Shown in pieces: positions 23,698-31,694 of a stretch of 40,480 nucleotides of DNA (positions within the stretch are counted from its first letter, which is position 1; the number at the start of each line of letters is the position of its first letter). Source of the stretch: JAISGQ01 sp964500965 (lineage in GTDB: Bacteria; Bacillota; Clostridia; Oscillospirales; Acutalibacteraceae); NCBI GenBank assembly GCA_964500965.1, contig CAZCQZ010000016.1:1-40480 (forward strand), read 5' to 3'. The position numbers and the translations under genes are program-made. The notes beneath the pieces are model-generated. The model was not told the origin of the DNA. It saw only the letters and a program-made list of their open reading frames with translations, and searched no databases.

Positions 23698-24175
23698 AAT
23701 TATCCTCCAGACTTTCCACATAGGTTTCCATTTTATCGTTTATCGCCCGAACGTTGCGCTTTGCCAAAACGTACTGAACCACAAAGTTTATAACATAACC
23801 GACCGCTATACCCGCTGTCAGCGAAATGTAGCCCCGTGTTTCAACCGGAATCCAGCACACACGCGCAACCGCCATTAAATAGGGAAAGGTTGCGGCAAAG
23901 TGAAACAGTAACTGCACAAGAAAGCTGCGTTTCGGGTTTTCGTATATCATTGCCGCCATTGCATAATCCACGCCGAGCATACCGGTCATAAGCGTCTGCA
24001 CTGTAACAGCCAGATTTTCCGAGCCGAACATTTCCACAGTGCCCGGCATTACCGCCATAAAATCACCGCCCATGCCGTTTACTCCCAGCGACACGAAGTA
24101 TACCACCATTGCGCCGTGGAGCACTCCGCAACCGAAGCCTATTATGAATCTTAAAAGTATGTGTTTCTTTTTCAT
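23666..24175 (-). CDS. DUF3021 family membrane protein
   Basis: 169 residues with four predicted transmembrane helices: the first in LLRFIIGFGCGVLHGAMVVYFVSLG, then TLMTGMLGVDYAMAAMIYE, LVQLLFHFAATFPYLMAVA and SLTAGIAVGYVINFVVQYVL. DUF3021 proteins are regularly encoded next to LytTR regulators and are thought to modulate them at the membrane, so the neighbour order supports the assignment. The C-terminal cytoplasmic tail is charged (KMETYVESLEDNYDSDKNRESD, in parts). GAGGTG precedes the ATG; the lytTR stop codon is 9 bp away. Confidence 0.82.
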   Translation of the reverse strand: MKKKHILLRFIIGFGCGVLHGAMVVYFVSLGVNGMGGDFMAVMPGTVEMFGSENLAVTVQTLMTGMLGVDYAMAAMIYENPKRSFLVQLLFHFAATFPYLMAVARVCWIPVETRGYISLTAGIAVGYVINFVVQYVLAKRNVRAINDKMETYVESLEDNYDSDKNRESD

Positions 24176-24184
24176 GGTATCACC

Positions 24185-24631
24185 TCATATATCAAGTTTT
24201 TTTCTTATAAGCGCAACATATCTGCGTGAAGCGTAGGTTTGCGTCCCGTTTTTCATCGAAACACAAATAGTTCCCATTAAAGAAGTGTCCATACGCTTAA
24301 CCTGCCTGAGATTGATTATTTCCGAATTGGATATTCTCATAAACACGCGGCTGTCAAGAATATTTTCAAGCTCATACAGCCGCGTTTTCAGCACAAACGT
24401 GCCCTCTGCCGTCTCCGCAAATACCTTTTTATCATTGGAATAAATGCGGAAAATGTCGCGATAAGGGATAAACAACGCGCCGCTTTCGTCAAAGGCTGTT
24501 ACACAGTCGCTTTTTTCGCCGCAGCCGCTAATGCGCTCTATCAGTGATGATATTTCACCGTCCACGTTGTCGGTATGTATGACAACTCTGCGCTCTTTAA
24601 GCCCTTTTTCTACTGCTATCTCAATCTTCAA
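24185..24631 (-). CDS. LytTR-domain DNA-binding regulator
   Basis: A response-regulator-type protein of about 148 residues without a receiver domain. The C-terminal LytTR fold is visible in LFIPYRDIFRIYSNDKKVFAET, LYELENIL, FMRISNSEIINLRQVKRMD and YASRRYVALIRKKL. Such LytTR-only proteins with a DUF3021 partner typically autoregulate their own operon. Start is uncertain: TTG 24631 with SD GAAGGTG at good spacing is favoured; GTG at 24640 is in frame but overlaps that SD. It is the first gene of the operon with DUF3021 and the ABC transporter. Confidence 0.87.
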   Translation of the reverse strand: MKIEIAVEKGLKERRVVIHTDNVDGEISSLIERISGCGEKSDCVTAFDESGALFIPYRDIFRIYSNDKKVFAETAEGTFVLKTRLYELENILDSRVFMRISNSEIINLRQVKRMDTSLMGTICVSMKNGTQTYASRRYVALIRKKLDI

Positions 24632-24652
24632 TACTTTCACCTTCTTGCGTTA

Positions 24653-24680
24653 ATTGTAGCTCAGGCAAGACAAAATGCAA
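24653..24680 (-). promoter_or_regulatory. promoter of the lytTR-DUF3021-ABC operon
   Basis: Minus strand -35 TTGCAT (24675-24680), 16 bp spacer, -10 TACAAT (24653-24658). The paired LytTR sites lie directly upstream of the -35. Confidence 0.65.
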
Positions 24681-24690
24681 AGTAAATTGC

Positions 24691-24722
24691 GACAAACGGC
24701 ACATTTTCGCAGACAAACGGCA
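24691..24722 (-). promoter_or_regulatory. LytTR binding sites: two direct repeats 21 bp apart
   Basis: The 11-mer GACAAACGGCA occurs at 24691-24701 and again exactly at 24712-24722. Read on the minus strand each is TGCCGTTTGTC, close to known LytTR half-sites with a central GTT. The 21 bp period puts both on one face of the helix, as for AgrA-type sites. A weaker relative (GACAAAATGCA) is at 24669-24679, over the -35. Confidence 0.75.
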
Positions 24723-24762
24723 AACGTTGCAAAAAGCTTCTTCTTTTTCTTGCTGTTTTCAT

Positions 24763-24768
24763 TATAAT
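24763..24768 (+). promoter_or_regulatory. -10 element for the SDR-polA unit
   Basis: TATAAT, 44 bp before the SDR start codon, in the divergent gap from the lytTR operon. No good -35 is seen at 16-18 bp, so an activator or another -35 would be needed. Confidence 0.45.
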
Positions 24769-24811
24769 ATGGTAAAATAAAATGGTTAAAGAAATCAGCC
24801 GAGGTGGGAAA

Positions 24812-25606
24812 ATGAAAAATGTTTTAGTCACCGGCGGTGCAAGGGGCTTAGGTCGCGCCGTTACGGAGTTTTTTGCCGCAAGGGGTGTTCGGGTGTTCTC
24901 CTGCGACATAGCGGATTTCGATTATGAGGGCGAAAATATAATTACGCTCAGGGTAGATGTAAGCGACAGCGAAAGCGTGGACAGGGCTTATGAAGCGGTA
25001 CGCGCAAAGGTTTCGCACCTTGACGCGGTTATAAACTTTGCCGGCATTTACCGCATGGATTCATATGCGGAGATGAAAGAGGAAGATTTCAAAAAAATTC
25101 TCGATATTAACCTTTTGGGCGTTTATCGCATAAACAAGCGGTTTCTTCCAATGCTGAGAAACGGCGGCAGGGTTATTATAGCCACAAGCGAGCTTGCACC
25201 TCTTGACCCTCTGCCCTTCAACGGTATCTATTCTCTTTCAAAAACCGCCCTCGATAACTACGCCCAATCTCTGCGGATTGAGCTTGCTCTGCTTGATATA
25301 CCGGTAATTGTCATTCGTCCGGGTGCTTTCGCAACGGATATGATAGGCGCATCGGATACCTCAATGCGTGCCCTTTGCGAAAAAACCGAGCTTTACAAAA
25401 CCAATTCGGAAAAATTCAGGGGAATAATGGATAAAGTCACGGTTAAGGCGCTTCCTCCCGTAAAGCTGGCTCAGCTTGTATGGAAAGCCTTTTCAAGCAG
25501 ACACCCGAAATATGTTTACACCAAAAACGCCAGCTTTTTGTTAAAGCTCTACAGTGCCATGCCCACAAGAATCCAGGTTTGGGCAATTAAGACGCTTATT
25601 AAGTAA
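24812..25606 (+). CDS. short-chain dehydrogenase/reductase
   Basis: NAD(P)-dependent oxidoreductase of unknown substrate. 264 residues with the classical SDR pattern: nucleotide loop TGGARGLG (7-14), acidic residue after strand 2 (CDIADFD), DVSDSESV, INFAGIYR, the ATSE serine and the YSLSK catalytic Tyr/Lys pair, then IRPGAFATDM. The C-terminal region (PKYVYTKNASFLLKLYSAMPTRIQVWAIKTL) is hydrophobic and may associate with the membrane. ATG 24812 follows GAGGTGGG; the longer in-frame ATG at 24782 has no ribosome site. Only 11 bp separate it from polA. Confidence 0.92.
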   Translation: MKNVLVTGGARGLGRAVTEFFAARGVRVFSCDIADFDYEGENIITLRVDVSDSESVDRAYEAVRAKVSHLDAVINFAGIYRMDSYAEMKEEDFKKILDINLLGVYRINKRFLPMLRNGGRVIIATSELAPLDPLPFNGIYSLSKTALDNYAQSLRIELALLDIPVIVIRPGAFATDMIGASDTSMRALCEKTELYKTNSEKFRGIMDKVTVKALPPVKLAQLVWKAFSSRHPKYVYTKNASFLLKLYSAMPTRIQVWAIKTLIK

Positions 25607-25617
25607 AGGAAGATAGT

Positions 25618-28194
25618 ATGAAATTACTTGCTCTTGACGGCAACAGTATTATAAACCGCGCCTTTTACGGCATACGTCCGCTGACCACAAAGGACGGCCA
25701 GCCTACTAACGCCATTCACGGCTTTATGAGTATGATGCTGAAAATGCTTGAGGAGGTTGAGCCTGATGCGGTGGCGATTGCTTTCGACCTGAAAGCTCCC
25801 ACATTTCGCCACAAGGCGTATGACGGCTACAAAGCAAAACGCAAGGGTATGCCTGAGGAGCTTTTCCTGCAAATGCAGCCCCTTAAAGACCTGCTTTCGG
25901 CACTGGGCTACAAACTGCTCACCGCCGAGGGTTTTGAAGCGGACGATATTCTGGGAACTCTTGCCGCCCGATGCAGAGAGCTTGACCACACCTGTGTTAT
26001 CGCAACCGGTGACAGGGATTCTTTCCAGCTCATCGGCAACGGCGTAACGGTACGTATGCTGTCAACCAAAGGAGGACACCCGGAAGCGGTAACCTATGAC
26101 GAAGCCGCCATAATGGAAGCTTACGGCGTAACTCCCCGTCAGCTTATCGACATAAAGGCTATTCAGGGAGACACTTCCGATAATATTCCCGGTGTTCCGG
26201 GAATCGGAGAAAAAGGTGCAGGGGAACTTATAAGAAAATTCGGCTCTCTTGACGGCGTTTACGAAAATATTGATGACCCGTCCATTAAAGCCGGAATGAG
26301 GACAAAGCTCATTGACGGCAAGGACAGCGCATATCTCAGTCGTGAGCTGGGGCGTATTGTTTTCACAGCTCCCGTTGACCTCGATATTGAAGCATATGTG
26401 CCTGCCGAGCCTGATGTTGCCGCCGCACGTGCTATGCTCGTTAAGCTTGAAATGTTCAAAATGCTTGAACGCCTGGGACTTGCCGACAGAAAAGAAGTTG
26501 TTGCCGCCAAAAAGGAAGCTGAAAGCACCGAATCTCAGCGCATACTGATGTCGCCCGACGGCTGGTGTGATGAGCTTTTAAATGATTCGGAAGTTTATTT
26601 TGTTTACGAAATCGAAAACGGCAGGCTCAGCCGCATTGCTTACTCACGCCGTGACTGCACCGTGGTTTTGAACAGTGATGAAGATATTTCAGAGTTTACG
26701 GAAAAGATACTCAAAAATGAAAGCGTAGCAAAGCACACCTTTGATGTAAAACAGCTTTACAAGCTGTGTCCGGAGATGAAAGGCGTTAAAATGGACGCAA
26801 TGCTTGCGGCGTATCTCATAGACCCGGAGAAAAACTACGGTCTTGACGAGCTTCTTGCCGCATATACAGGCGAATCTCCTGCCGATTCACTGCCCAACCT
26901 TAAAGCCGCCGCAAGAGCGGAGAAAATGCCGGCTCTTTGCAGGGCGTTGCTTGCAAAGATTGAGGAAAACAAACAGGAAAAGCTGCTTTATGATATTGAA
27001 CTGCCTTTAGCTCAGGTGCTTGCTGATATGGAAATCGCAGGCGTTGCCGTTGATAAAAAGGGCATTGAGCTTTTCGGAAACATGCTTTCCGAGCGCATTG
27101 CCGAGCTTGAAAACGGCATTTATGAGGCGGTTGGATATAAATTTAATCTCAACAGCCCAAAGCAGTTAGGTGAAGCTCTGTTTGACAAAATAGGCTTAAA
27201 GGGCGGCAAGCGCACCAAAACAGGCTGGTCAACCAATGCGGAGGTTTTGGAATCGTTGCGCGGTCAGCACCCTGCCGTTGACGGCATTTTGGAATACCGC
27301 ACCCTCAGCAAGCTTAATTCCACCTATTGCGCAGGATTGCTGAAAACCGTTGCTTCCGACGGCAGAATACATTCAAGCTTTAATCAGACGGAAACCCGTA
27401 CAGGCAGAATCAGCTCCACCGAGCCGAATTTGCAGAATATTCCCGTGCGTACCGAGCTTGGAAGTCAGATGAGGAAATTTTTCACTGCCGCTGACGGCAA
27501 TGTGCTTATCGACTGCGATTACAGTCAGATTGAATTGCGTGTGCTTGCCCACTGCGCCGGTGACAAGCGCATGATTGAGGGCTTTGCCTCCGGAGAGGAC
27601 ATTCACCGTATAACCGCTTCTCAGGTGTTCGGCGTGCCCATTGAAAACGTCACCGCAACTATGCGTTCCCACGCAAAAGCGGTTAATTTCGGCATTGTCT
27701 ACGGTATCGGTGCTTATTCGCTTGCAAAGGACATCGGCGTTTCAAATGCCGAAGCCTCTGCTTATATCAAAGGCTACTTGAACACCTATTCCGGTGTTGA
27801 CAAATACATGAAGCAGCTTATTGATTCGGCTAAAGAAAAATCCTATGCGGAAACTCTTTTCGGCAGAAGACGTTATCTCCATGAGCTAAGCTCATCTAAT
27901 CACATGATGAGAGCTTTCGGTGAAAGAGTTGCAAGAAATATGCCCATTCAGGGCACTGCCGCGGATATTATAAAAATAGCCATGGTTAAGGTTTTTGCAA
28001 GGCTGAAAACCGAAAACATGAACACAAGGCTTATATTGCAGGTGCATGACGAGCTTATCCTCGAAGCCCCCGAAAACGAAGCCGATAAAGCACTTTCCAT
28101 TCTCAAAGAGGAAATGGAAAGCGCCGCCGTGCTTTCCGTAAAACTTGACGCCGACGGCGGCGTTGGCAAGACATGGTATGATGCAAAAGGGTAA
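25618..28194 (+). CDS. polA: DNA polymerase I
   Basis: Repair polymerase that fills gaps and removes primers. The 858-residue protein has a 5'-3' exonuclease domain (1 to about 290; DGNSIINRAFYG, EADDILG, ATGDRDSFQL, GDTSDNIPGVPGIGEKGA), a middle 3'-5' exonuclease-like domain (about 300-460) and the polymerase domain with DCDYSQIELRV (motif A, about 632), RSHAKAVNFGIVYG (O helix, about 682) and VHDELI (motif C, about 808). In the middle domain the expected Asp-x-Glu is replaced by FVYEIENG, so proofreading is probably lost, as in Bacillus PolA. Start follows AAGGAAG. Confidence 0.97.
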   Translation: MKLLALDGNSIINRAFYGIRPLTTKDGQPTNAIHGFMSMMLKMLEEVEPDAVAIAFDLKAPTFRHKAYDGYKAKRKGMPEELFLQMQPLKDLLSALGYKLLTAEGFEADDILGTLAARCRELDHTCVIATGDRDSFQLIGNGVTVRMLSTKGGHPEAVTYDEAAIMEAYGVTPRQLIDIKAIQGDTSDNIPGVPGIGEKGAGELIRKFGSLDGVYENIDDPSIKAGMRTKLIDGKDSAYLSRELGRIVFTAPVDLDIEAYVPAEPDVAAARAMLVKLEMFKMLERLGLADRKEVVAAKKEAESTESQRILMSPDGWCDELLNDSEVYFVYEIENGRLSRIAYSRRDCTVVLNSDEDISEFTEKILKNESVAKHTFDVKQLYKLCPEMKGVKMDAMLAAYLIDPEKNYGLDELLAAYTGESPADSLPNLKAAARAEKMPALCRALLAKIEENKQEKLLYDIELPLAQVLADMEIAGVAVDKKGIELFGNMLSERIAELENGIYEAVGYKFNLNSPKQLGEALFDKIGLKGGKRTKTGWSTNAEVLESLRGQHPAVDGILEYRTLSKLNSTYCAGLLKTVASDGRIHSSFNQTETRTGRISSTEPNLQNIPVRTELGSQMRKFFTAADGNVLIDCDYSQIELRVLAHCAGDKRMIEGFASGEDIHRITASQVFGVPIENVTATMRSHAKAVNFGIVYGIGAYSLAKDIGVSNAEASAYIKGYLNTYSGVDKYMKQLIDSAKEKSYAETLFGRRRYLHELSSSNHMMRAFGERVARNMPIQGTAADIIKIAMVKVFARLKTENMNTRLILQVHDELILEAPENEADKALSILKEEMESAAVLSVKLDADGGVGKTWYDAKG

Positions 28195-28201
28195 GGCTAA
28201 A

Positions 28202-28249
28202 GTCCCTCGTCAGAGGGGGACAACAATAGCTTCCTCTGATGATGGGAGC
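28202..28249. repeat. remnant of an interspersed hairpin repeat after polA
   Basis: CCCTC-gtca-GAGGG (28204-28217, extendable by GT/AC) and GCTTCC / GGGAGC (28229-28249) form two short hairpins just past the polA stop. Such CCCTC(G)TCAGAGGG units are familiar to me from Clostridia intergenic repeats, but that is recollection, not a search. The rest of 28250-28358 has no gene I can support. Confidence 0.4.
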
Positions 28250-28358
28250 CGGTAATTGGAAACTTTCAACTATTCAGAAATCTTAAACGCCGGGGACAAC
28301 CTCATAACATCACGTGGCAAACTTAATTGATAAATTTGAATTTGTTCGGGAGGTAACT

Positions 28359-28766
28359 ATGAAAAGGTCAATGTTAATTATTTCAGTATTTGTAATTTTA
28401 GCTTTATTGATTACAGGTTGCAGCAAAGACAAAGAAAACGGAACATATTACCCAAACGTCTCTGAAATGCAGGAGAATTTGGAAGAATTAGATTATGTAG
28501 TATCGGTTGCGTATAACTCCGATGATAATTATATCGGAACACGTCTTTATGCTGAAAAAAATAATGAATATATAGAATTTTATTGGTTGGATGACAGCAA
28601 ATTTATAGACGTGATTTCCGAGGAACTAGAAACAAAATACAGTAACTACGATAAATTTGTCAGCATTAAAGATGACAGCAAATTCGGAACATTGATATTT
28701 TGCGGAACTGAATCGGCAATTAAAGACGCGGGAATTAAAATAGTTGATGTAAAGGTTAAAGTATAG
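28359..28766 (+). CDS. small predicted lipoprotein, unknown
   Basis: 135 residues: basic start MKRSML, hydrophobic core, then lipobox LITGC, so the mature protein should begin at about Cys19 and sit on the outer face of the membrane. The remainder (YYPNVSEMQENLEELDY...) is acidic and aromatic-rich with no family I recognise. GGGAGG precedes the ATG. The gene is markedly more AT-rich than polA and the following genes and uses A/T-ending codons throughout, and it is flanked upstream by hairpin-repeat remnants. This suggests later acquisition. No clear promoter is visible. Confidence 0.75.
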   Translation: MKRSMLIISVFVILALLITGCSKDKENGTYYPNVSEMQENLEELDYVVSVAYNSDDNYIGTRLYAEKNNEYIEFYWLDDSKFIDVISEELETKYSNYDKFVSIKDDSKFGTLIFCGTESAIKDAGIKIVDVKVKV

Positions 28767-28855
28767 CGAAGTTGCGACTGTTGCAAATCGGAGGATTACA
28801 GAATTACCAATAAATCACAATCCAAAACGCAAATCCAAGCAAAAGGAATCTGATT

Positions 28856-29710
28856 ATGAAAATACTGTTTTTATGTACAGGCAATACCTGCCGCTCGCCT
28901 ATGGCGGAATATATTGCACGGCAGGAAATTCAAAGCCGAGGCTTTGATATTGAAGTCGATAGCGCAGGGCTTATGGGCTCAGGGGACAGGGCTTCCGATT
29001 ATTCCGTGGCGGTATGTCGGGAAATAGGACTTGATTTAAGTGCCCACCGCTCGAAAATGCTTTCAAAGCCCCTTGCCGACAGTGCGGATATGATAGTTTG
29101 CATGACCGCATCTCATGCAAATACTCTGCTGTCACTGGGCATTGACCGCAAAAAAATAAGCGTACTGGGCAACGGCATTGCCGACCCTTACGGTCAGAGC
29201 CTTGATGTTTACCGCAAATGCCGTGACGAGATAACCGCAGCCGTTCACGCACTGCTTGACGGCACTTGCGGCGAAATCGAAATTGTTCCCCTGAAAAAAG
29301 AACACGCCCGTAAGCTTGCGGAGCTTGAACGGATATGCTTTTCCGACCCGTGGAGTGAGGAGGGCATTGCTTTTGAAGCAACCAACGATGCGGCAAAATT
29401 TCTTGTGGCGATATGCGGAAACGAAATCGCAGGCTATGCCGGTATGCTGTACGCCGCCGACCTGGGCAGTATATGCAATATCGCGGTGTTTCCTCAGTTT
29501 CGCCGCCACGGTGTAGGCAGGCGGCTGGTTTATTCGCTGATAAGCAGTGCAAGGGAGCTTGGCATTTCCGAGCTGACGCTGGAGGCAAGAGAATCAAACG
29601 AGCCTGCAAAAGCATTGTATGCCTCCTTTGGCTTTAAAGAGGTCGGCAGGAGAAAGAATTTTTACAACAATCCCACCGAAGACGCCGTTGTGATGAATAT
29701 GGCTCTGTAA
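28856..29710 (+). CDS. fusion: YwlE-type low-molecular-weight phosphatase + RimI-type N-acetyltransferase
   Basis: Residues 1 to about 140 are a low-molecular-weight phosphatase: P-loop CTGNTCRSP (Cys7, Thr11, Arg13) and the late Asp loop IADPYGQS. Thr in the P-loop is the residue that marks protein-arginine phosphatases such as YwlE, rather than tyrosine phosphatases. From about 142 to 284 is a GNAT acetyltransferase like RimI, which acetylates the N terminus of ribosomal protein S18: DPWSEEGI, NIAVFPQFRRHGVGRRL, LEARESNEPAKALYASFGF, RKNFYNNPTEDAVVM. One continuous frame, no stop or shift. Start ATG 28856 follows AAGGA. No McsB kinase or Tsa genes are in the window. Confidence 0.87.
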   Translation: MKILFLCTGNTCRSPMAEYIARQEIQSRGFDIEVDSAGLMGSGDRASDYSVAVCREIGLDLSAHRSKMLSKPLADSADMIVCMTASHANTLLSLGIDRKKISVLGNGIADPYGQSLDVYRKCRDEITAAVHALLDGTCGEIEIVPLKKEHARKLAELERICFSDPWSEEGIAFEATNDAAKFLVAICGNEIAGYAGMLYAADLGSICNIAVFPQFRRHGVGRRLVYSLISSARELGISELTLEARESNEPAKALYASFGFKEVGRRKNFYNNPTEDAVVMNMAL

Positions 29711-29724
29711 AATTTATTATTTCG

Positions 29725-29751
29725 TTGCAACACAGGGAATTTTGTTATAAT
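29725..29751 (+). promoter_or_regulatory. promoter of ruvC-ruvA-ruvB
   Basis: -35 TTGCAA (29725-29730) and -10 TATAAT (29746-29751) with a shortish 15 bp spacer, 31 bp before the ruvC start. I see no LexA box here. Confidence 0.5.
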
Positions 29752-29782
29752 ATATTATCATTGATTTTAAGGAGGCGGTATT

Positions 29783-30295
29783 TTGCTGATTTTCGGAGTT
29801 GACCCCGGCTATGCCATAGTCGGCTTCGGCTTTCTGCGCTACAACGCTCCCTATATGCGCCCTGTTGAATACGGCTCTATCGTCACCAAAGCAGGCGTTG
29901 ATTTTAACAGGCGGCTTGAAACCATATATCGCCGCACTGCCGAGCTTATCGAAAAACGAAACCCCGACGCACTGGCTATTGAAAAGCTCTACTATGCCAA
30001 CAATGCGAAAACCGTTATCGGCGTTGCGGAAGCAAGAGGAGTAATTCTGCTTGCCGCACAGCAGGCAGGCTTGCCCATTTACGAATACACCCCCTTGCAG
30101 GTCAAAAAAGCAGTGACCGGCTACGGACAAGCTCCGAAACCTCAGGTTATGGAAATGACACGCAGGCTTTTAGGACTTGCGGAAGTACCTAAGCCAGACG
30201 ATACCGCCGATGCTTTGGCTATCGCCGTTTGTCACGCACAATATTCCGGCTTCTCCGCAATGGAGGAGCGTATGAAAGGCAGGAAATTAAATTGA
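29783..30295 (+). CDS. ruvC: Holliday junction resolvase RuvC
   Basis: Endonuclease that cuts Holliday junctions in recombination and repair. The 170-residue length fits. Acidic catalytic residues are in FGVDPG (Asp7 region), IEKLYY (Glu about 68) and DDTADALAIA (Asp pair about 140-143), and QVKKAVTGYGQAPKPQV matches the family. The start is TTG, 7 nt after AAGGAGG; no better ATG exists. Its stop overlaps the ruvA start. Confidence 0.95.
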   Translation: MLIFGVDPGYAIVGFGFLRYNAPYMRPVEYGSIVTKAGVDFNRRLETIYRRTAELIEKRNPDALAIEKLYYANNAKTVIGVAEARGVILLAAQQAGLPIYEYTPLQVKKAVTGYGQAPKPQVMEMTRRLLGLAEVPKPDDTADALAIAVCHAQYSGFSAMEERMKGRKLN

Positions 30296-30897
30296 TTTAC
30301 AGCTTAAACGGAACTTTGGAGTACACCGAACCGGGCTTTGTAGTGGTCGAATGCGGCGGCGTAGGCTTTAAATGCTTTACCTCAATGCAGACCCAGCGTT
30401 CACTGCCCTCAGTCGGTAAGAATATCAAGCTTTACACATACATGAGCGTCAGAGAAGACGCCCTCGACCTTTTCGGCTTTAATACCAAAACGGAAATGGC
30501 GTGCTTTAAAATGCTGATTTCCGTAAACGGCGTAGGCGCAAAGGTTGCCATGGCTATACTTTCAGAGCTTTCCGCCGAACAGATAGGCATGAGCGTTGCT
30601 TCCGGCGATTACAAAACTCTGACCCGTGCAAGCGGCGTAGGTCCGAAGCTTGCACAGCGTATTGTCCTTGAGCTTAAAGACAAGGTAAAGGGTCTGGGCG
30701 CGCCTGTTGACGGCGATACCGCTACCGTTTCCGCCGTTCCCTCTGCCGCCGCAAACCCCTCAAAGGCTGTAAGCGCACTTATGGTACTGGGCTATCAGGC
30801 AAACGAAGCCACTGCGGTTGTATCGAAATTCGACCCGTCTCTCCCTGTAGAGGAGCTTATCCGTCTTTCACTGCGTGAAATGGCAAATAAATTTTAA
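30292..30897 (+). CDS. ruvA: Holliday junction branch-migration protein RuvA
   Basis: Tetrameric DNA-binding subunit that grips the Holliday junction and recruits RuvB. 201 residues: N-terminal OB domain (IYSLNGTLEYTEPGFVVVECGGVGF), helix-hairpin-helix segments (MLISVNGVGAKVAMAIL and TRASGVGPKLAQRIVLELKDK) and the C-terminal RuvB-contacting domain (SALMVLGYQANEATAVV ... LIRLSLREM). TTG start at 30292 overlaps the ruvC stop (TTGA), so translation is coupled; a longer in-frame reading from 30229 lies inside ruvC and is not used. Confidence 0.95.
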   Translation: MIYSLNGTLEYTEPGFVVVECGGVGFKCFTSMQTQRSLPSVGKNIKLYTYMSVREDALDLFGFNTKTEMACFKMLISVNGVGAKVAMAILSELSAEQIGMSVASGDYKTLTRASGVGPKLAQRIVLELKDKVKGLGAPVDGDTATVSAVPSAAANPSKAVSALMVLGYQANEATAVVSKFDPSLPVEELIRLSLREMANKF

Positions 30898-30912
30898 CAG
30901 AGGTGCTTACAT

Positions 30913-31662
30913 ATGAGCGAATTTTGGTATTCGATAATGACCATGCTGGGCGAAAAGGGAGCGGATTATCAGTCCTTTCATCTTTTCGGCGCGGTACATC
31001 TGACCTGGCTTGCAATCGCCGTCGTTTCGTGGATTCTCTCCTCGATTCTCTACAAAAAGCTGGGTGAAAAGGGAAAGCGTGTTATGCTTATATCCCTTTC
31101 GGCATTCATCGTTCTCTATGAAATTGCGATGAACATTGTTTACCTTGCCACAGACCAGTGGACATTCGGCGTTCTTCCTCTGCATCTGTGCGGAATAAAT
31201 ATTTTTGTCTGCGCTTTCTACGCGCTGAAGCCCAACAGACTTACCGCCGATTTTCTCTATGCGGTATGTCTGCCCGGCGCGCTTTTCGCTCTTATCACCC
31301 CCTCCTGGACTTCTCTGCCTATGTGGAACTTCTTCCACATTCATTCGGAGATTCTTCACATAATTCTTGTAATGTTCCCTCTGCTGCTACTTGTTGACGG
31401 CTTGAAGCCCAACGTTAAAAATCTCTGGAAGCTGTTCCTTATTGTCCTTTGCATATGCGTTCCCCTTTTCTTCCTCAACATGAAGATGGGAACAAACTTC
31501 TTCTTTGTCAACAACGATGACAATAACGCCCTGCTCGTTGCTCTCGGAAATATATTCCCCGATTACAGAATCGGTCTTGTTCTTCTTGTTGCGGTGCTGT
31601 GGCTTGTAATGTTCCTGCCCTGGTCTGTTGCAAAAAAGCTCAGTAAACGCAACGCGGAGTAA
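30913..31662 (+). CDS. YwaF/TIGR02206-like integral membrane protein
   Basis: 249 residues with about seven transmembrane helices. FHLFGAVHLTW near the N terminus and LPLHLCGINIFVCAFY in the third helix region are signatures I associate with the TIGR02206 (YwaF) family, related to TMEM164. A late HIHSEILHIILVMFPL carries two histidines. Role unknown. GAGGTG precedes the ATG. It is inserted between ruvA and ruvB, 15 bp after ruvA and 32 bp before ruvB, and is co-directional, so it is transcribed with the repair genes. Confidence 0.78.
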   Translation: MSEFWYSIMTMLGEKGADYQSFHLFGAVHLTWLAIAVVSWILSSILYKKLGEKGKRVMLISLSAFIVLYEIAMNIVYLATDQWTFGVLPLHLCGINIFVCAFYALKPNRLTADFLYAVCLPGALFALITPSWTSLPMWNFFHIHSEILHIILVMFPLLLLVDGLKPNVKNLWKLFLIVLCICVPLFFLNMKMGTNFFFVNNDDNNALLVALGNIFPDYRIGLVLLVAVLWLVMFLPWSVAKKLSKRNAE

Positions 31663-31694
31663 TATTTACTTTATTTATTACCGGAGGTATTCAA

